Shown: positions 37,801 to 45,777 of the stretch, one piece after another | Layout of the letters: every line of letters starts with the position of its first letter | Position numbering within the stretch: position 1 is the first letter of the stretch | From: Leptospira sp. 96542 | GTDB lineage: Bacteria > Spirochaetota > Leptospiria > Leptospirales > Leptospiraceae | Direction: 5' to 3' | Assembly (NCBI GenBank): GCA_029310945.1 | Contig: JARJFC010000030.1 | Coordinates: forward strand, 1-49,446 | DNA: 49,446 nt | The notes under the pieces: generated by a model | Told to the model about the DNA's origin: nothing | The model's input: only the letters and a program-made list of their open reading frames with translations | Databases searched by the model: none | Translations under genes and position numbers: made by a program

Positions 37801-40074
37801 ATTTGGAAATATATCTTCAATTAGTTTTGTGCTAGTTCTATTCGACAAACGAAATGCATAATATAACCAAGATACATCGGTATCTAAATAATAATACTCA
37901 GACTTTTTACCTGCATCTACCGAAACATTCGGTCTGAAAATTCCTTTCTGCGTTTCAGATGCAATTCCCAAAATATTCAAACTAAAATTATTATACTTAT
38001 CTTTTTCCTTTTCATCTGCAAAATCTGCATCGATATAAAGTGGAAGCAGTAGGGTTCCATTCGATTTTTCGCCCTTCCATGAATGATAAAACGGGAAAAA
38101 TGTTTTCGAATATTGGTCTTTTTTAATATCTTTATTTGAATAATAGTTAACGACCCAATGTTTTTCTTCCTCTGGTGACCAGCTTGAATAGAAAAAAAGC
38201 CCCCAGCGATTTCCCCTCTCTGCTTTTTCTTCCGTTTCACCAAACTGAAAACTGAGAGGGAACCAAACAGAATGAGAATTCTTCTCATAGAAACGAATTG
38301 GAAAAATCGTATTTTGAATTAGCTTTTTATCCTTATCTTTCGTCCAGCTAATGAATCCAAGTAAGTTGGAATATATTTCTTCTGAATTATTATTATTCTG
38401 ATAGAAGAATGGAAATATGAAAAATCCATTTTCATTTTTTATCTTACCATTAGTTATACTCGTGGAAGAAGTATTCCAAAAATAAGCAAATGGCAATATA
38501 TTTGTTCTACTCGAGGCAGTATATTTCGTTTTCTCTATTGAATGATAATAGAGTAGAACGTATTTATTTTGAGATGTCTCTGATTTTTCAGAATAATAGA
38601 ATGGTCCCCAGGTAATTTCGCCTTCATCTTTTTTATCAGACACACTGCTAAAGTAAAAAGGTAAAATATAATGATAAGAATCTTTTTTTGAAAAATAAAA
38701 CGGGAATATCCACAATCTTTCTCGTTCTTTTTTTTGATCTATATTTTGATCCCAAAACAATAGAACATTGGTGTGCGAATTGTATTTCTGATCTGTTTCG
38801 TTATAATAGAAAAATGGAATAATGGTTTGCGATTCATTTAAATTATTATTTGAACTAAAATAGAAAGGAAAAAAGTTTATCGTTTTTTCTTCCGTAGTTC
38901 CCGTTCTCGAAGTATTTGTGTAAAAATTTAATAAGTAAAATGTGGAATGTTCTTCTGAGTAACTTCTGTACATGGGTGGCAAAATTGAAAACCAAGAATG
39001 GTAGGTTATATTTTTTTTATCTGAATTTGTCTCCTTAGCAGTATTTTCAAAATAGAATGGGATAATGTAGTTGTAAGAATATTTTTTATAAAAATAAATT
39101 GGTGCGATCCATTTCCTTTCTAAACTCCCCTCCTCATTTTTTTCTTGGTCATAAATCAAAAATAAATTTGTATGAGAGCGTTTGTTATTAGTTTCATTAA
39201 AATACAATAAAGGGATAACCGAATATGAATTATTTTTTGAATCATTACCTGCAAAAAATATTGGAAATAATGTTGTATAGTTATCTTTTTTCCAAAAAAC
39301 GAATGGGAAAAACCAAAATCGATCCATCGTATTTGTTGGCTTATTTGTATTTGAATCGATGAACCAAAAGTAATTACTATGTACACTGATATCATCTTCA
39401 GATTGGAAATACAGTGGCAAAATCGGAAACCAAGTGGTGATTGTTTTATTTGTTTTATCTTTCTTTGCACTATGATAGTGAAATAGCGATACTGAATTGG
39501 TTATAACTTCTGTTGAATCTTGGTTTTTTGAATTATAATGATAGAAACCAGGAAAAATAAGTGTAGATTCTGTAATATTATTTTCTTGTAAGTAACTTTT
39601 ATAGAATAAAGGAAAAATACCTAAATAACTTGAACCATTCGTCGATTTACCAGAAAAATAAAATGGGAAAAATGATGTAGATTCATTACCTCTACGGTCA
39701 ACATTAGAACTATACAAAAGTAAGATGTTATTAGACTTTCGAGAGTCCACCTTACTCTCTATTGATGAGAAAAAGGGAAATATTTGATCTTTTTTATATT
39801 TAGGGTAATTCGTTGTATTTGCAAACCAAAACAGGTGGAAATGGTTGTGAGTTGGATTTTCTCTAGGCCAATTTTCCCATTCTACAAAAAACCCATCCAG
39901 TTTATATTTTTTATCCTTTTCTGATCCATAAACTTTGACCCGAGTTTCCTCCAAATCACTAAAGTCTTCTGCGTATATTTGAGTCAAGGATGTACTAAAT
40001 AGGAGGATGATTACAAAAACTTTAAAAATTAAAATCACTTTTGGAGTTCTTTGAAAAAAGATTGAAGTATTCAA
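34840..40074 (-). CDS. Giant secreted repeat protein (1744 residues), unknown
   Basis: No known family was recognised. The N-terminus has a basic stretch, a hydrophobic core (VILIFKVFVIILLFSTSL) and a cleavage-like QIYAED, so it is exported. From about residue 95 to 1690 it consists of roughly fifty imperfect copies of a short motif, hydrophobic-hydrophobic-Pro-hydrophobic-Tyr/Phe-Tyr/Phe. Examples are FFPFYFS, IIPFYFE, LFPLYYI and LIPIYFS. Linkers of Ser, Asn, Asp, Glu and Lys separate the copies. A longer period is visible in places: blocks with SHTNLFLIYDQ, a charged stretch and KWIAPIYF recur. It ends RILFFEF, an aromatic end as in outer-membrane barrels. TTG 40074 is preceded by GAGAAA. 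It is probably beta-rich and located in the periplasm or outer membrane (inference). Confidence 0.88.
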   Translation of the reverse strand: MNTSIFFQRTPKVILIFKVFVIILLFSTSLTQIYAEDFSDLEETRVKVYGSEKDKKYKLDGFFVEWENWPRENPTHNHFHLFWFANTTNYPKYKKDQIFPFFSSIESKVDSRKSNNILLLYSSNVDRRGNESTSFFPFYFSGKSTNGSSYLGIFPLFYKSYLQENNITESTLIFPGFYHYNSKNQDSTEVITNSVSLFHYHSAKKDKTNKTITTWFPILPLYFQSEDDISVHSNYFWFIDSNTNKPTNTMDRFWFFPFVFWKKDNYTTLFPIFFAGNDSKNNSYSVIPLLYFNETNNKRSHTNLFLIYDQEKNEEGSLERKWIAPIYFYKKYSYNYIIPFYFENTAKETNSDKKNITYHSWFSILPPMYRSYSEEHSTFYLLNFYTNTSRTGTTEEKTINFFPFYFSSNNNLNESQTIIPFFYYNETDQKYNSHTNVLLFWDQNIDQKKERERLWIFPFYFSKKDSYHYILPFYFSSVSDKKDEGEITWGPFYYSEKSETSQNKYVLLYYHSIEKTKYTASSRTNILPFAYFWNTSSTSITNGKIKNENGFFIFPFFYQNNNNSEEIYSNLLGFISWTKDKDKKLIQNTIFPIRFYEKNSHSVWFPLSFQFGETEEKAERGNRWGLFFYSSWSPEEEKHWVVNYYSNKDIKKDQYSKTFFPFYHSWKGEKSNGTLLLPLYIDADFADEKEKDKYNNFSLNILGIASETQKGIFRPNVSVDAGKKSEYYYLDTDVSWLYYAFRLSNRTSTKLIEDIFPNGKKYLIDSRLETSVGSEKKPRIESKRSFTREDSYNFFGLNLLFGVFGYEAADSKRHIRLLPLAWFTYDTEVDENIYAGPLPLPFIWYSSAALKYRIIFPIYGYQKSEDAERNSYGLFVFLNEKIRENNVQETTVLWPLVNWYRSDTNSGARVLPFYWQKTKIENQIISDSTFIPIGLSYFNTFTTEKNLELKTWITPLLIRTDTEIENGYKSQTFPPIPIFYWSKEKTSSKEESRFLSPLYMQFSSNETTGGKKDISNFWMIPIVGFESRTNGNYWLNYFILFNKTKSDETDSLSILPYYSEFDKKNKSNFSSLFFLMQYESDVQKTSYRFFPFFQFSSLKQKPKNEFTHRNWFFPIFLTTKSAYYDGNKNLQNSNSFFSLIYTSISNHEADISLIPMLYYSEDSFDESFRSYLLIANRSIKENSKSYNFFPLFHSSVSTEKNENIKTNWLFPLYYIFSKTASQTNTEESLTIIPPLFYFSKFDDKAKYRNFLFLFSSKENSEYNSYSAFPFFYTEFGKIDQDLNITNKDWVFPIYSRKTIQDTEGKKVASDFFSIFYISKLEYSKDEQIIRSKRSIPPFLYFSENKGDSSKWSLFFLIQSQSDSENRGLNILPLFHTSNHRSKNTKESRNWLFPFYYYDSSARENSLIESDKNVKKNTDLLSSSEKESKEFDQVQFISPLFFYSSKLLPTKNNDYRRTFFFPIFPLFYRETSLKLAHTNLFYLFDRKVKDDNLNRFYLFPFYYSNENPKDKKSVSYYHLIPIYFSGLNENEYTAFILGLYLDMNEVNNYKNFLYLVEQESGKKTGSNEFNLFFRSFHYFSDPSALNIRLLYGIGEMSLYQKRSQMNLIWLGYKNSEETFNLNLMPLYYTDKSKASSVQWITPLLYYAEKTKQKKIEHSALGLLYYNSENLETKESLENVLFGIIYYKTVKPKERGYTGRGSFWGALWEYNTEEDTNYSKFSILKILYSRRQDDEGVRHRILFFEF

Positions 40075-40303
40075 TTTCTCTTGTATTGGTCAGGACAGCA
40101 TAAAAATTAACAAGCAATTTATAAATTTCCAATTTTAATCTAAATTGAGAACGTCCGACCATGAACTACAAAAAAAATTGAAAAAAATCCAGTCTATGCA
40201 ATAAAAAGAGAAGCGAACTTCCAAAATTTTTCTTTGTTCAAAAATTTAAATCTGCATGGTAAGGTGGTAATCGATGGAAAAGAATCTTCACTCAATGGCA
40301 GAA

Positions 40304-40450
40304 GTCATCTGAACATTCTACCTCGAGCTGCCCTATCGCTGTTCAAGTTCTCACAGAATGGCCTTGGACTTGCGACACCGTTTTCTACTTCCAGGAACTG
40401 AGCGCACAGCAAAGCAAGGTATTTGGTTCCATCTTCGTTGCGTTAAATTC
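40304..40450. other. Intergenic GC-richer orphan segment
   Basis: The 475-base gap 40075-40549 contains no recognisable gene. Its middle part is clearly richer in G+C than the flanks. It carries open stretches on both strands: one minus frame of about 46 codons with FLEVENGVASPRPF, and a plus frame with ALDLRHRFLLPGTERTAKQG. Neither has a convincing start site. It could be a decayed gene or a copy of an interspersed repeat. The rest of the gap is AT-rich and featureless. Confidence 0.35.
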
Positions 40451-40549
40451 CCTGAGAATGAGTAGGTGGATATGAAATAAAATTGATAAATATAAAAATT
40501 TCAGAAATGCCATAAATTTTATTGAGTTTCACATACAATCTGTTATCCT

Positions 40550-41113
40550 ATGTACCAAATGTTAGTTTGTAATATTTGCGATGGATTCATTCCCATTGAA
40601 ATTTCGATTTGTCCCAATTGTGGTTCGAAATTCAAGTATCCTTCTTCCAAAGGGCGTGCGGTGCAAAAGATCGTTTCGAGCATCGCAACACTGAGCATTG
40701 GCATGACATTGATGGCATGTTACGGTCAACCTGCGCGAGAAGTTGATGACAAATTACTAGTCTCTTTGTTAGCACGCGAAAATTTGCATTCGATAAAAGC
40801 TATCATCACAGCACCCAATGATTTGGGCACCCTGACGATTGAGCTTGGATCCAATAAATTCATCTTGGCAGAAGGAGAAAAATCTAAACCTTTTAACCTG
40901 TATTCAAATGGAAATTACTATCGAATCAAAGACTCTATGAATCATGTTATTTTCGAGAACAACAAATTTTTTTTTGAAGAGAATTGTAAAGATGGGATCA
41001 TCGTAAAATCCGATTCGAAAATTGATTTTAATAAGGAGGATATTTGTTACCATTTGAATGGGATTTTAGGAAAACTCGAAACAATCAATTGTTCCGAGTT
41101 AGACGAAATATAA
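40550..41113 (+). CDS. Zinc-ribbon / lipobox-like protein paired with a radical SAM enzyme
   Basis: A 187-residue protein of unusual make-up. Residues 7-24 form a zinc-ribbon (CNIC, ten residues, CPNC). Residues about 38-56 are hydrophobic (VSSIATLSIGMTLMA), followed by Cys-57 in ACYGQPA, which looks like a lipobox and also like the short CYG-type motif of substrates paired with radical SAM enzymes. The rest (75-187) is a small strand-rich domain with two or three Cys (ENCKDG, DICYHLN, NCSELDEI). The radical SAM gene begins four bases after its stop. It is therefore a candidate substrate or partner. ATG 40550 or the in-frame ATG 40559 could be the start, as no ribosome-binding site is obvious. 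Confidence 0.8.
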   Translation: MYQMLVCNICDGFIPIEISICPNCGSKFKYPSSKGRAVQKIVSSIATLSIGMTLMACYGQPAREVDDKLLVSLLARENLHSIKAIITAPNDLGTLTIELGSNKFILAEGEKSKPFNLYSNGNYYRIKDSMNHVIFENNKFFFEENCKDGIIVKSDSKIDFNKEDICYHLNGILGKLETINCSELDEI

Positions 41114-41117
41114 GTTA

Positions 41118-42353
41118 ATGAGCCATAGACGAATTTCAGAATCAGACAAACAATACTTTCCAGCTTATGTTGTTTGGGAGCTAACACTCAAATGTGATCA
41201 ATCTTGTGCTCACTGCGGTTCACGGGCACAATTTGCAAGAAAGGATGAACTCACAACGGAGGAGGCAATTCAATTAGCAAAAGAATTGATCGCAATGAAA
41301 CCAAAAGAAGTTGTATTGATTGGCGGGGAAGCGTATCTTCACGACGGTTTTTATGAAATTATAAACTTCTTAAATTCTCATCAAATTTTTGTCAGTATGA
41401 CTACGGGTGGAAAAGGAATTACACCTGAAATTGCCCAACGAGCAATTTCAGCGGGGCTCAAGAATGTATCAGTTAGTATTGATGGACTGGAAACAACGCA
41501 TAATTTGATTCGGCGGAACAAAGGGAGTTTCGAAGCCGCGGTTCGATCTTTAGAATACTTCAAACAATTTGGCATCTCCATAGCTGCAAACACCCATATC
41601 AACCAAATCAACAAAGATGAAATAGAAGACTTGTATCAATTTCTTAAATCGATTGGAATTGAATCTTGGCAAATCCAAATCACGACTCCACTTGGGAGGG
41701 CTTCTGACAGACCAAACCTTATCCTACAACCGTGGGATCTCTTAAATATCATGCCCAAAATTTTTAGTTTAAAAAAAATGGCTCATAAAGAGGGAATCCT
41801 CATCCTACCGGGGAACAATTTGGGTTACTTTGGCCCAGAAGAAAGGACACTCCGTTCGCTAAGTGAGTCCGGCAATGACCATTGGCTTGGCTGCCAAGCT
41901 GGAAAATTTGTGATGGGCATTGAGTCAAACGGGGGAATTAAAGGTTGCCCTTCCTTACAATCTAACGCATACATCGGTGGTAATGTTCGCGACAAAACAT
42001 TAAGAGAAATTTGGGATAAGAGCAAAGAACTACAAATCAACCGATACAGAACTGTTGAATCCCTCTCAGGTTTTTGCAAAACCTGTCCGTTCGCCAAAAC
42101 TTGCTTAGGTGGTTGTAGCTTTACAGCACACTCCATACTTGGCAGAACAGGTAACAATCCTTTTTGCCATTTCCGAGCAAAGTCAATGGCAAAAAAAAAC
42201 ATAAGAGAAAGGCTGGTTTTAAAAAAGAATTCTCCTTCGACGCCTTTCGATCACGGTATTTTCGAAATCATAGAAGAACCATTTGATTCGAAAGAACAGT
42301 TCATTCAAACGAACAAAGACCGCATCAAAAAAGTGATCCTAAATAAAACCTAA
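41118..42353 (+). CDS. Radical SAM / SPASM-domain maturase
   Basis: A 411-residue radical enzyme. The 4Fe-4S cluster that cleaves SAM is bound by CDQSCAHC (residues about 26-33). VLIGGEAYLHDGFYEI (GGE motif) and VSVSIDGL follow. The C-terminal SPASM region has GCPSLQSNAYIGG, FCKTCPFAKTCLGGC and NPFCHF, giving cysteines for extra clusters. SPASM enzymes modify peptides or proteins (thioether, C-C crosslinks, epimers). The gene starts four bases after its small partner, so the two form one unit. The last 60 residues are a Lys-rich extension with no motif. The partner's reaction is not predictable. Confidence 0.93.
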   Translation: MSHRRISESDKQYFPAYVVWELTLKCDQSCAHCGSRAQFARKDELTTEEAIQLAKELIAMKPKEVVLIGGEAYLHDGFYEIINFLNSHQIFVSMTTGGKGITPEIAQRAISAGLKNVSVSIDGLETTHNLIRRNKGSFEAAVRSLEYFKQFGISIAANTHINQINKDEIEDLYQFLKSIGIESWQIQITTPLGRASDRPNLILQPWDLLNIMPKIFSLKKMAHKEGILILPGNNLGYFGPEERTLRSLSESGNDHWLGCQAGKFVMGIESNGGIKGCPSLQSNAYIGGNVRDKTLREIWDKSKELQINRYRTVESLSGFCKTCPFAKTCLGGCSFTAHSILGRTGNNPFCHFRAKSMAKKNIRERLVLKKNSPSTPFDHGIFEIIEEPFDSKEQFIQTNKDRIKKVILNKT

Positions 42354-42441
42354 GATTTCATATCCATTTTCTACTTTATACTTTCCACTATCTATCTTAG
42401 GCTATATATGCATATTTTCTAATATTATTTTAAGACATTCA

Positions 42442-43659
42442 CTAATTTCTGATAAATTGTTTCCACCATCGCTCCAAAAGATTAGGTTCCTTTAATTTAA
42501 CCAATTGACCAAACTTTGGAGTTAATAAATGGATATTGTGTTTAGCAGCTTCTTTTTCTAAGTTCTCGGCAGGTTCATACCAACTGTGTAAAGATAAGTC
42601 GAACATACCCCAATGCACGGGAACAAGCCTCTTACCTTTTAAGTCCAAATGAGCTTTAGCTGTTTGTTCTGGCAAAACATGGACAGCTTCCCACATAGGA
42701 TTGTATTGCCCATTCTCAATGAAAGTTAAATCAAATGGACCAAATTTTTCACCAATATTTTTGAAGTGAATATCATAACCAGAATCACCACTGAAATAAA
42801 ACCTTTCTTTCTCTCCAATCACAGTCCACGACGACCAGAGTGTATGATTGCCATTGGTTCCACTCCTTCCCGAAAAATGTTGCGAAGGAGTACATACAAT
42901 CTTTACCTTACCAACATTAATTTCTTGCCACCAATCAAGTTCCGTTAGTCGGTCTTCCGTTACCCCCCATTCTTTTAGGTGTGAAATCACACCAAGTGGA
43001 GTAATAAATTTGGTATCTTTACTTTTAAAAAATTCAATGGTCGGCATATCAAGATGATCGTAATGATCATGTGAAATGATGATATAATCAATTGCTGGTA
43101 ATTCTTCCAATTTCACCACCGCATCTTGGAACCGTTTGACCATAAAACTAAACGGAGCTGCTGATTCCGAAAAGACAGGATCAAAAAATAGTATTTTTCC
43201 TTCGATATTCACAAGGAATGTGGAATGGCCAAACCAGATAAATTTGATGCTATCATCTGGTTCTAAAAATTCTTGAAAGTTTGGCTTTACTTCGGGCAAT
43301 TTAACATCGGGTCTGCGGTGTTTATCTCCACCAAACAAAAACTTAAAAACGAGTGCGAAAAAACTCTGACCTTCTCGCATTTTTTCCAAAACGTCTGGCC
43401 TGCGATTGACAAACTGTTCTCTTTCTTTGTCAAACTGAGGTGATGATTTTATTTTATCTAAATGAACTCCACTTGGGTCTTTTCCGAAAGCTCGACAATG
43501 GAACTGGATTAGCATAAAAATGAATGTTGAGGTGAGTGCAATTTTTTTCAAAAAATCACGTCCAAATTGTATTTCCGATTTAGACTGTTTATTTTCGTGA
43601 AAGAATTTACTAAACAAAAAAAGAAGAAAAAATCGATAAACAAATTGAATCGAAAACAA
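42442..43659 (-). CDS. Metallo-beta-lactamase-fold hydrolase, NAPE-PLD-like
   Basis: A 405-residue MBL-fold enzyme. It has FIWFGHSTFLVNIEGKILFF, the metal motif ISHDHYDHLDMPT, CTPSQHFSGRS, FYFSGDSGYD and PVHWGMFDLSLHSW, in the order of the N-acyl-phosphatidylethanolamine phospholipase D / UlaG-like group. Substrate could be a phospholipid or another ester. The N-terminus is uncertain: the full frame gives two hydrophobic parts, and a TTG start about 37 codons in would give LKKIALTSTFIFMLIQFHC, a possible lipoprotein signal. It is convergent with the radical SAM gene. Confidence 0.85.
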   Translation of the reverse strand: MFSIQFVYRFFLLFLFSKFFHENKQSKSEIQFGRDFLKKIALTSTFIFMLIQFHCRAFGKDPSGVHLDKIKSSPQFDKEREQFVNRRPDVLEKMREGQSFFALVFKFLFGGDKHRRPDVKLPEVKPNFQEFLEPDDSIKFIWFGHSTFLVNIEGKILFFDPVFSESAAPFSFMVKRFQDAVVKLEELPAIDYIIISHDHYDHLDMPTIEFFKSKDTKFITPLGVISHLKEWGVTEDRLTELDWWQEINVGKVKIVCTPSQHFSGRSGTNGNHTLWSSWTVIGEKERFYFSGDSGYDIHFKNIGEKFGPFDLTFIENGQYNPMWEAVHVLPEQTAKAHLDLKGKRLVPVHWGMFDLSLHSWYEPAENLEKEAAKHNIHLLTPKFGQLVKLKEPNLLERWWKQFIRN

Positions 43660-43665
43660 TCAAAA

Positions 43666-43788
43666 ATGGAAAAATCCTTTGCAGAATATTCGAAGTTGCA
43701 CTGGTATAAGAATTCTCGTGGGTGGGTGAAAGGATTGTCTCAGAAAAATAAGGATAAATGCCCTGGCAAATACTACGAGAGAGGATAA
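43666..43788 (+). CDS. Small open frame before the acetyltransferase (uncertain)
   Basis: A 40-codon frame, rich in Lys, Tyr, Trp and Gly (KLHWYKNSRGWVKGLSQKNK). It stops six bases before the acetyltransferase ATG. There is no ribosome-binding site for it, and the frame continues upstream through an A-rich stretch antisense to the hydrolase gene. It may be a real small protein, a leader or chance. Confidence 0.25.
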   Translation: MEKSFAEYSKLHWYKNSRGWVKGLSQKNKDKCPGKYYERG

Positions 43789-43794
43789 CGACAC

Positions 43795-44253
43795 ATGGAA
43801 TTAAACTTGAGATACATTCGACTACAAAATACGGACATTGAACTTCTTCGAAAACTCAATGAAGTTTTTGCAGATGCATTTGAAGATAGTGAAACACATC
43901 TTTCGAATCAACCCAGTGATGATTATCTCCGAACCCTACTTTCCAAAAAAGATTTTATAACCTTAGTCGCATTAGATAGAGAACATATTATGGGTGGACT
44001 TGTTGCATATGTTTTGGAAAAATATGAACAAGCGAGAAGTGAAATTTATATTTACGATTTGGCAGTCGCGGAAAAATACCGAAGGCGTGGAATCGCACGT
44101 TCCCTCATCCAGGAGTTGAAAATGATTGCGAAAGAAATTGGTGCTTATGTAATTTTTGTCCAAGCAGATAAGGTAGATCTTCCTGCAGTTCGATTGTATG
44201 AATCGATGGGGATCAAAGAAGAGCCTTATCATTTTGATATCAGTGTTATTTGA
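43795..44253 (+). CDS. GNAT acetyltransferase resembling aminoglycoside AAC(3)-I
   Basis: A 152-residue acetyl-CoA-dependent N-acetyltransferase. The central block YVLEKYEQARSEIYIYDLAV, the acetyl-CoA motif KYRRRGIARSLIQEL, GAYVIFVQADKVDLPAVRLY and the end HFDISVI follow AAC(3)-I (gentamicin/fortimicin 3-N-acetyltransferase) almost segment by segment. Whether it acts on an aminoglycoside or a natural amine is unknown. ATG 43795 has GAGAGGA at 43779-43785. No integron or IS sequences were seen around it. Confidence 0.88.
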   Translation: MELNLRYIRLQNTDIELLRKLNEVFADAFEDSETHLSNQPSDDYLRTLLSKKDFITLVALDREHIMGGLVAYVLEKYEQARSEIYIYDLAVAEKYRRRGIARSLIQELKMIAKEIGAYVIFVQADKVDLPAVRLYESMGIKEEPYHFDISVI

Positions 44254-44507
44254 TTTAACAAAACGAATTCAGTAATTCCAGTATAGATACTGATACATAT
44301 TCTCCAACCAGCTTAGCAAAAAAGAAGCAAACTATTCATATGTAATACAACTTCTTTTATGATGAAAAAGATTCGTATTCCCGAATGAAAAAACAAAAAT
44401 ATAAACAAAAGGCGAACGATAAAAAATTCAAACCAGTCGTACCCTGATATAATTTATCTAGCTGGAATTTGCCTGAATTTTATACTATATATAAGTTTTT
44501 TACTTAG

Positions 44508-44651
44508 GAACTTCAGCTAGTAACCGGAACTCTGAGCGAGGAAGTGATCTCACTCAAAAAACAAGTTGGAAAAAATTTCTATTTAGAACTTCTTAGCTCG
44601 AAAACTTTTAAATCTGGGGTGATTGCCAATCAATACAAAAAACAGACCTGA
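44508..44651 (+). pseudogene. Remnant of a dihydrofolate-reductase-family (RibD C-terminal) gene
   Basis: A 47-codon frame without a start codon, closed upstream by TAG 44505. It begins LVTGTLSEEVISLKKQVGKN, which matches the DHFR/RibD_C segment before the GSA/SLV motif. It then jumps to LELLSSKTFKSGV plus a Tyr, like the family's C-terminal strand. The central 50 or so residues are missing, so this is an internally deleted pseudogene. The rest of 44254-44730 is AT-rich and shows nothing else. Confidence 0.55.
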
Positions 44652-44730
44652 AGAAATCTGTGGTTACTAAAACTCACTAAATTCTTAATCGTTAATTGTT
44701 GGATATTTTTTTGTCATAACACAAACAAGT

Positions 44731-45537
44731 TCAATTGGGAAATGTCAATACATCCCCGATCGAAACTTCATTTTGATCGATAGTGAGTAGATTTTGTCCA
44801 AAATAGATCTTATTATTTATTTTTCTGTACAATGCAAGTGTTTGTAATGGTTCAATTCCCTTATCGGCAGTATCTTGATTAACGGTTGTTAATACGCATC
44901 GACTACAGGGTTTCACTCCTAAAAATCGATTGTTTCCAATCGAAAATTCTTTAAAACTATCTTCAATGAATGCCTCACCTCCTTTAAATACAAAGTTAGG
45001 TCGGAATCGATTCATGGGAACTGGATTTATTAGGCGCTGATTTAGATTATTTAATGAAGATTCACCGATAATTAAAAAAGGAAACCCATCGGCTAAACTT
45101 ACATTTGTTTCGGAGGATGCGTATTGTGGATCGACTAACCTTTCGTTTGATTCTGGAAAAAAAACTAGTTTACAAGAAATTTCGAGTAACTCACTAAACC
45201 AATTATTTGTAAAGTTGTTTACCTCAATGATTTTTACAGTGTCTTTCCATACTATGGCTTTGGAAAGGTGCTCTGTTATTTCTGGACGCAAAGGTATGCG
45301 ATGCGACTTATGTTTTTTATTATGCGTTATTACTAGCTCTTCACCTTCGAATGCCACTTTAAGAAGAGCAAGTTCAGGGTAATTGCGCTGCGTCATAAAC
45401 TTTCCATCGCTGTCTACAAGCATCCACCTTCTATCATACTGTAATCCCTTTTCGAAAACTTTAGATTTTGTCAGCGAAATGCCGCCAAGAGATTTGATAG
45501 GATAGATCCAAATTTCAGTGAGTGTTAATTCTGGCAT
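44731..45537 (-). CDS. MOSC-domain protein (YcbX/mARC-like)
   Basis: A 268-residue molybdenum-cofactor-binding protein. It has the N-terminal beta-barrel (LTEIWIYPIKSLGG, then YDRRWMLVDSDGKFMTQR) and a MOSC domain (about 120-268). PMNRFRPNFVFKGGEAFIED and GVKPCSRCVLTTVNQDT are seen, and the Cys in KPCSRC is the likely metal/sulfur ligand. Relatives reduce N-hydroxylated compounds with an electron-transfer partner. A ferredoxin domain is not fused here. ATG 45537 is chosen. Confidence 0.9.
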   Translation of the reverse strand: MPELTLTEIWIYPIKSLGGISLTKSKVFEKGLQYDRRWMLVDSDGKFMTQRNYPELALLKVAFEGEELVITHNKKHKSHRIPLRPEITEHLSKAIVWKDTVKIIEVNNFTNNWFSELLEISCKLVFFPESNERLVDPQYASSETNVSLADGFPFLIIGESSLNNLNQRLINPVPMNRFRPNFVFKGGEAFIEDSFKEFSIGNNRFLGVKPCSRCVLTTVNQDTADKGIEPLQTLALYRKINNKIYFGQNLLTIDQNEVSIGDVLTFPN

Positions 45538-45777
45538 GGTTTGTAATGTATTTTGAGGTGTGTAGGCTATCGTTTTTTTAGTAAATGACTAATAAAAATT
45601 TTATCTATATCTGAAGTTTCAGTCAATCATAATATTCGGTTTGGAATTTTCCTTAGGCTAACTTTGATAATGAGTCACCCTCATTTTAAAAATTCAATTG
45701 AAATAGCAACTTTCTGCCTTAACCAAGCGCAAAGAACCAATTAGAAAGTGACCAAACCAAAGATTTTTTTCTTTTCT

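Noticed and set aside
34840..40074. CRISPR or tandem DNA repeats in the giant gene
   Set aside because: The repetition is at protein level and degenerate. No regular identical DNA units with spacers are seen.
40522..40549. TTGAGT and TATCCT before the zinc-ribbon gene as a promoter
   Set aside because: The -10-like hexamer touches the ATG at 40550, so transcription would begin inside the gene.
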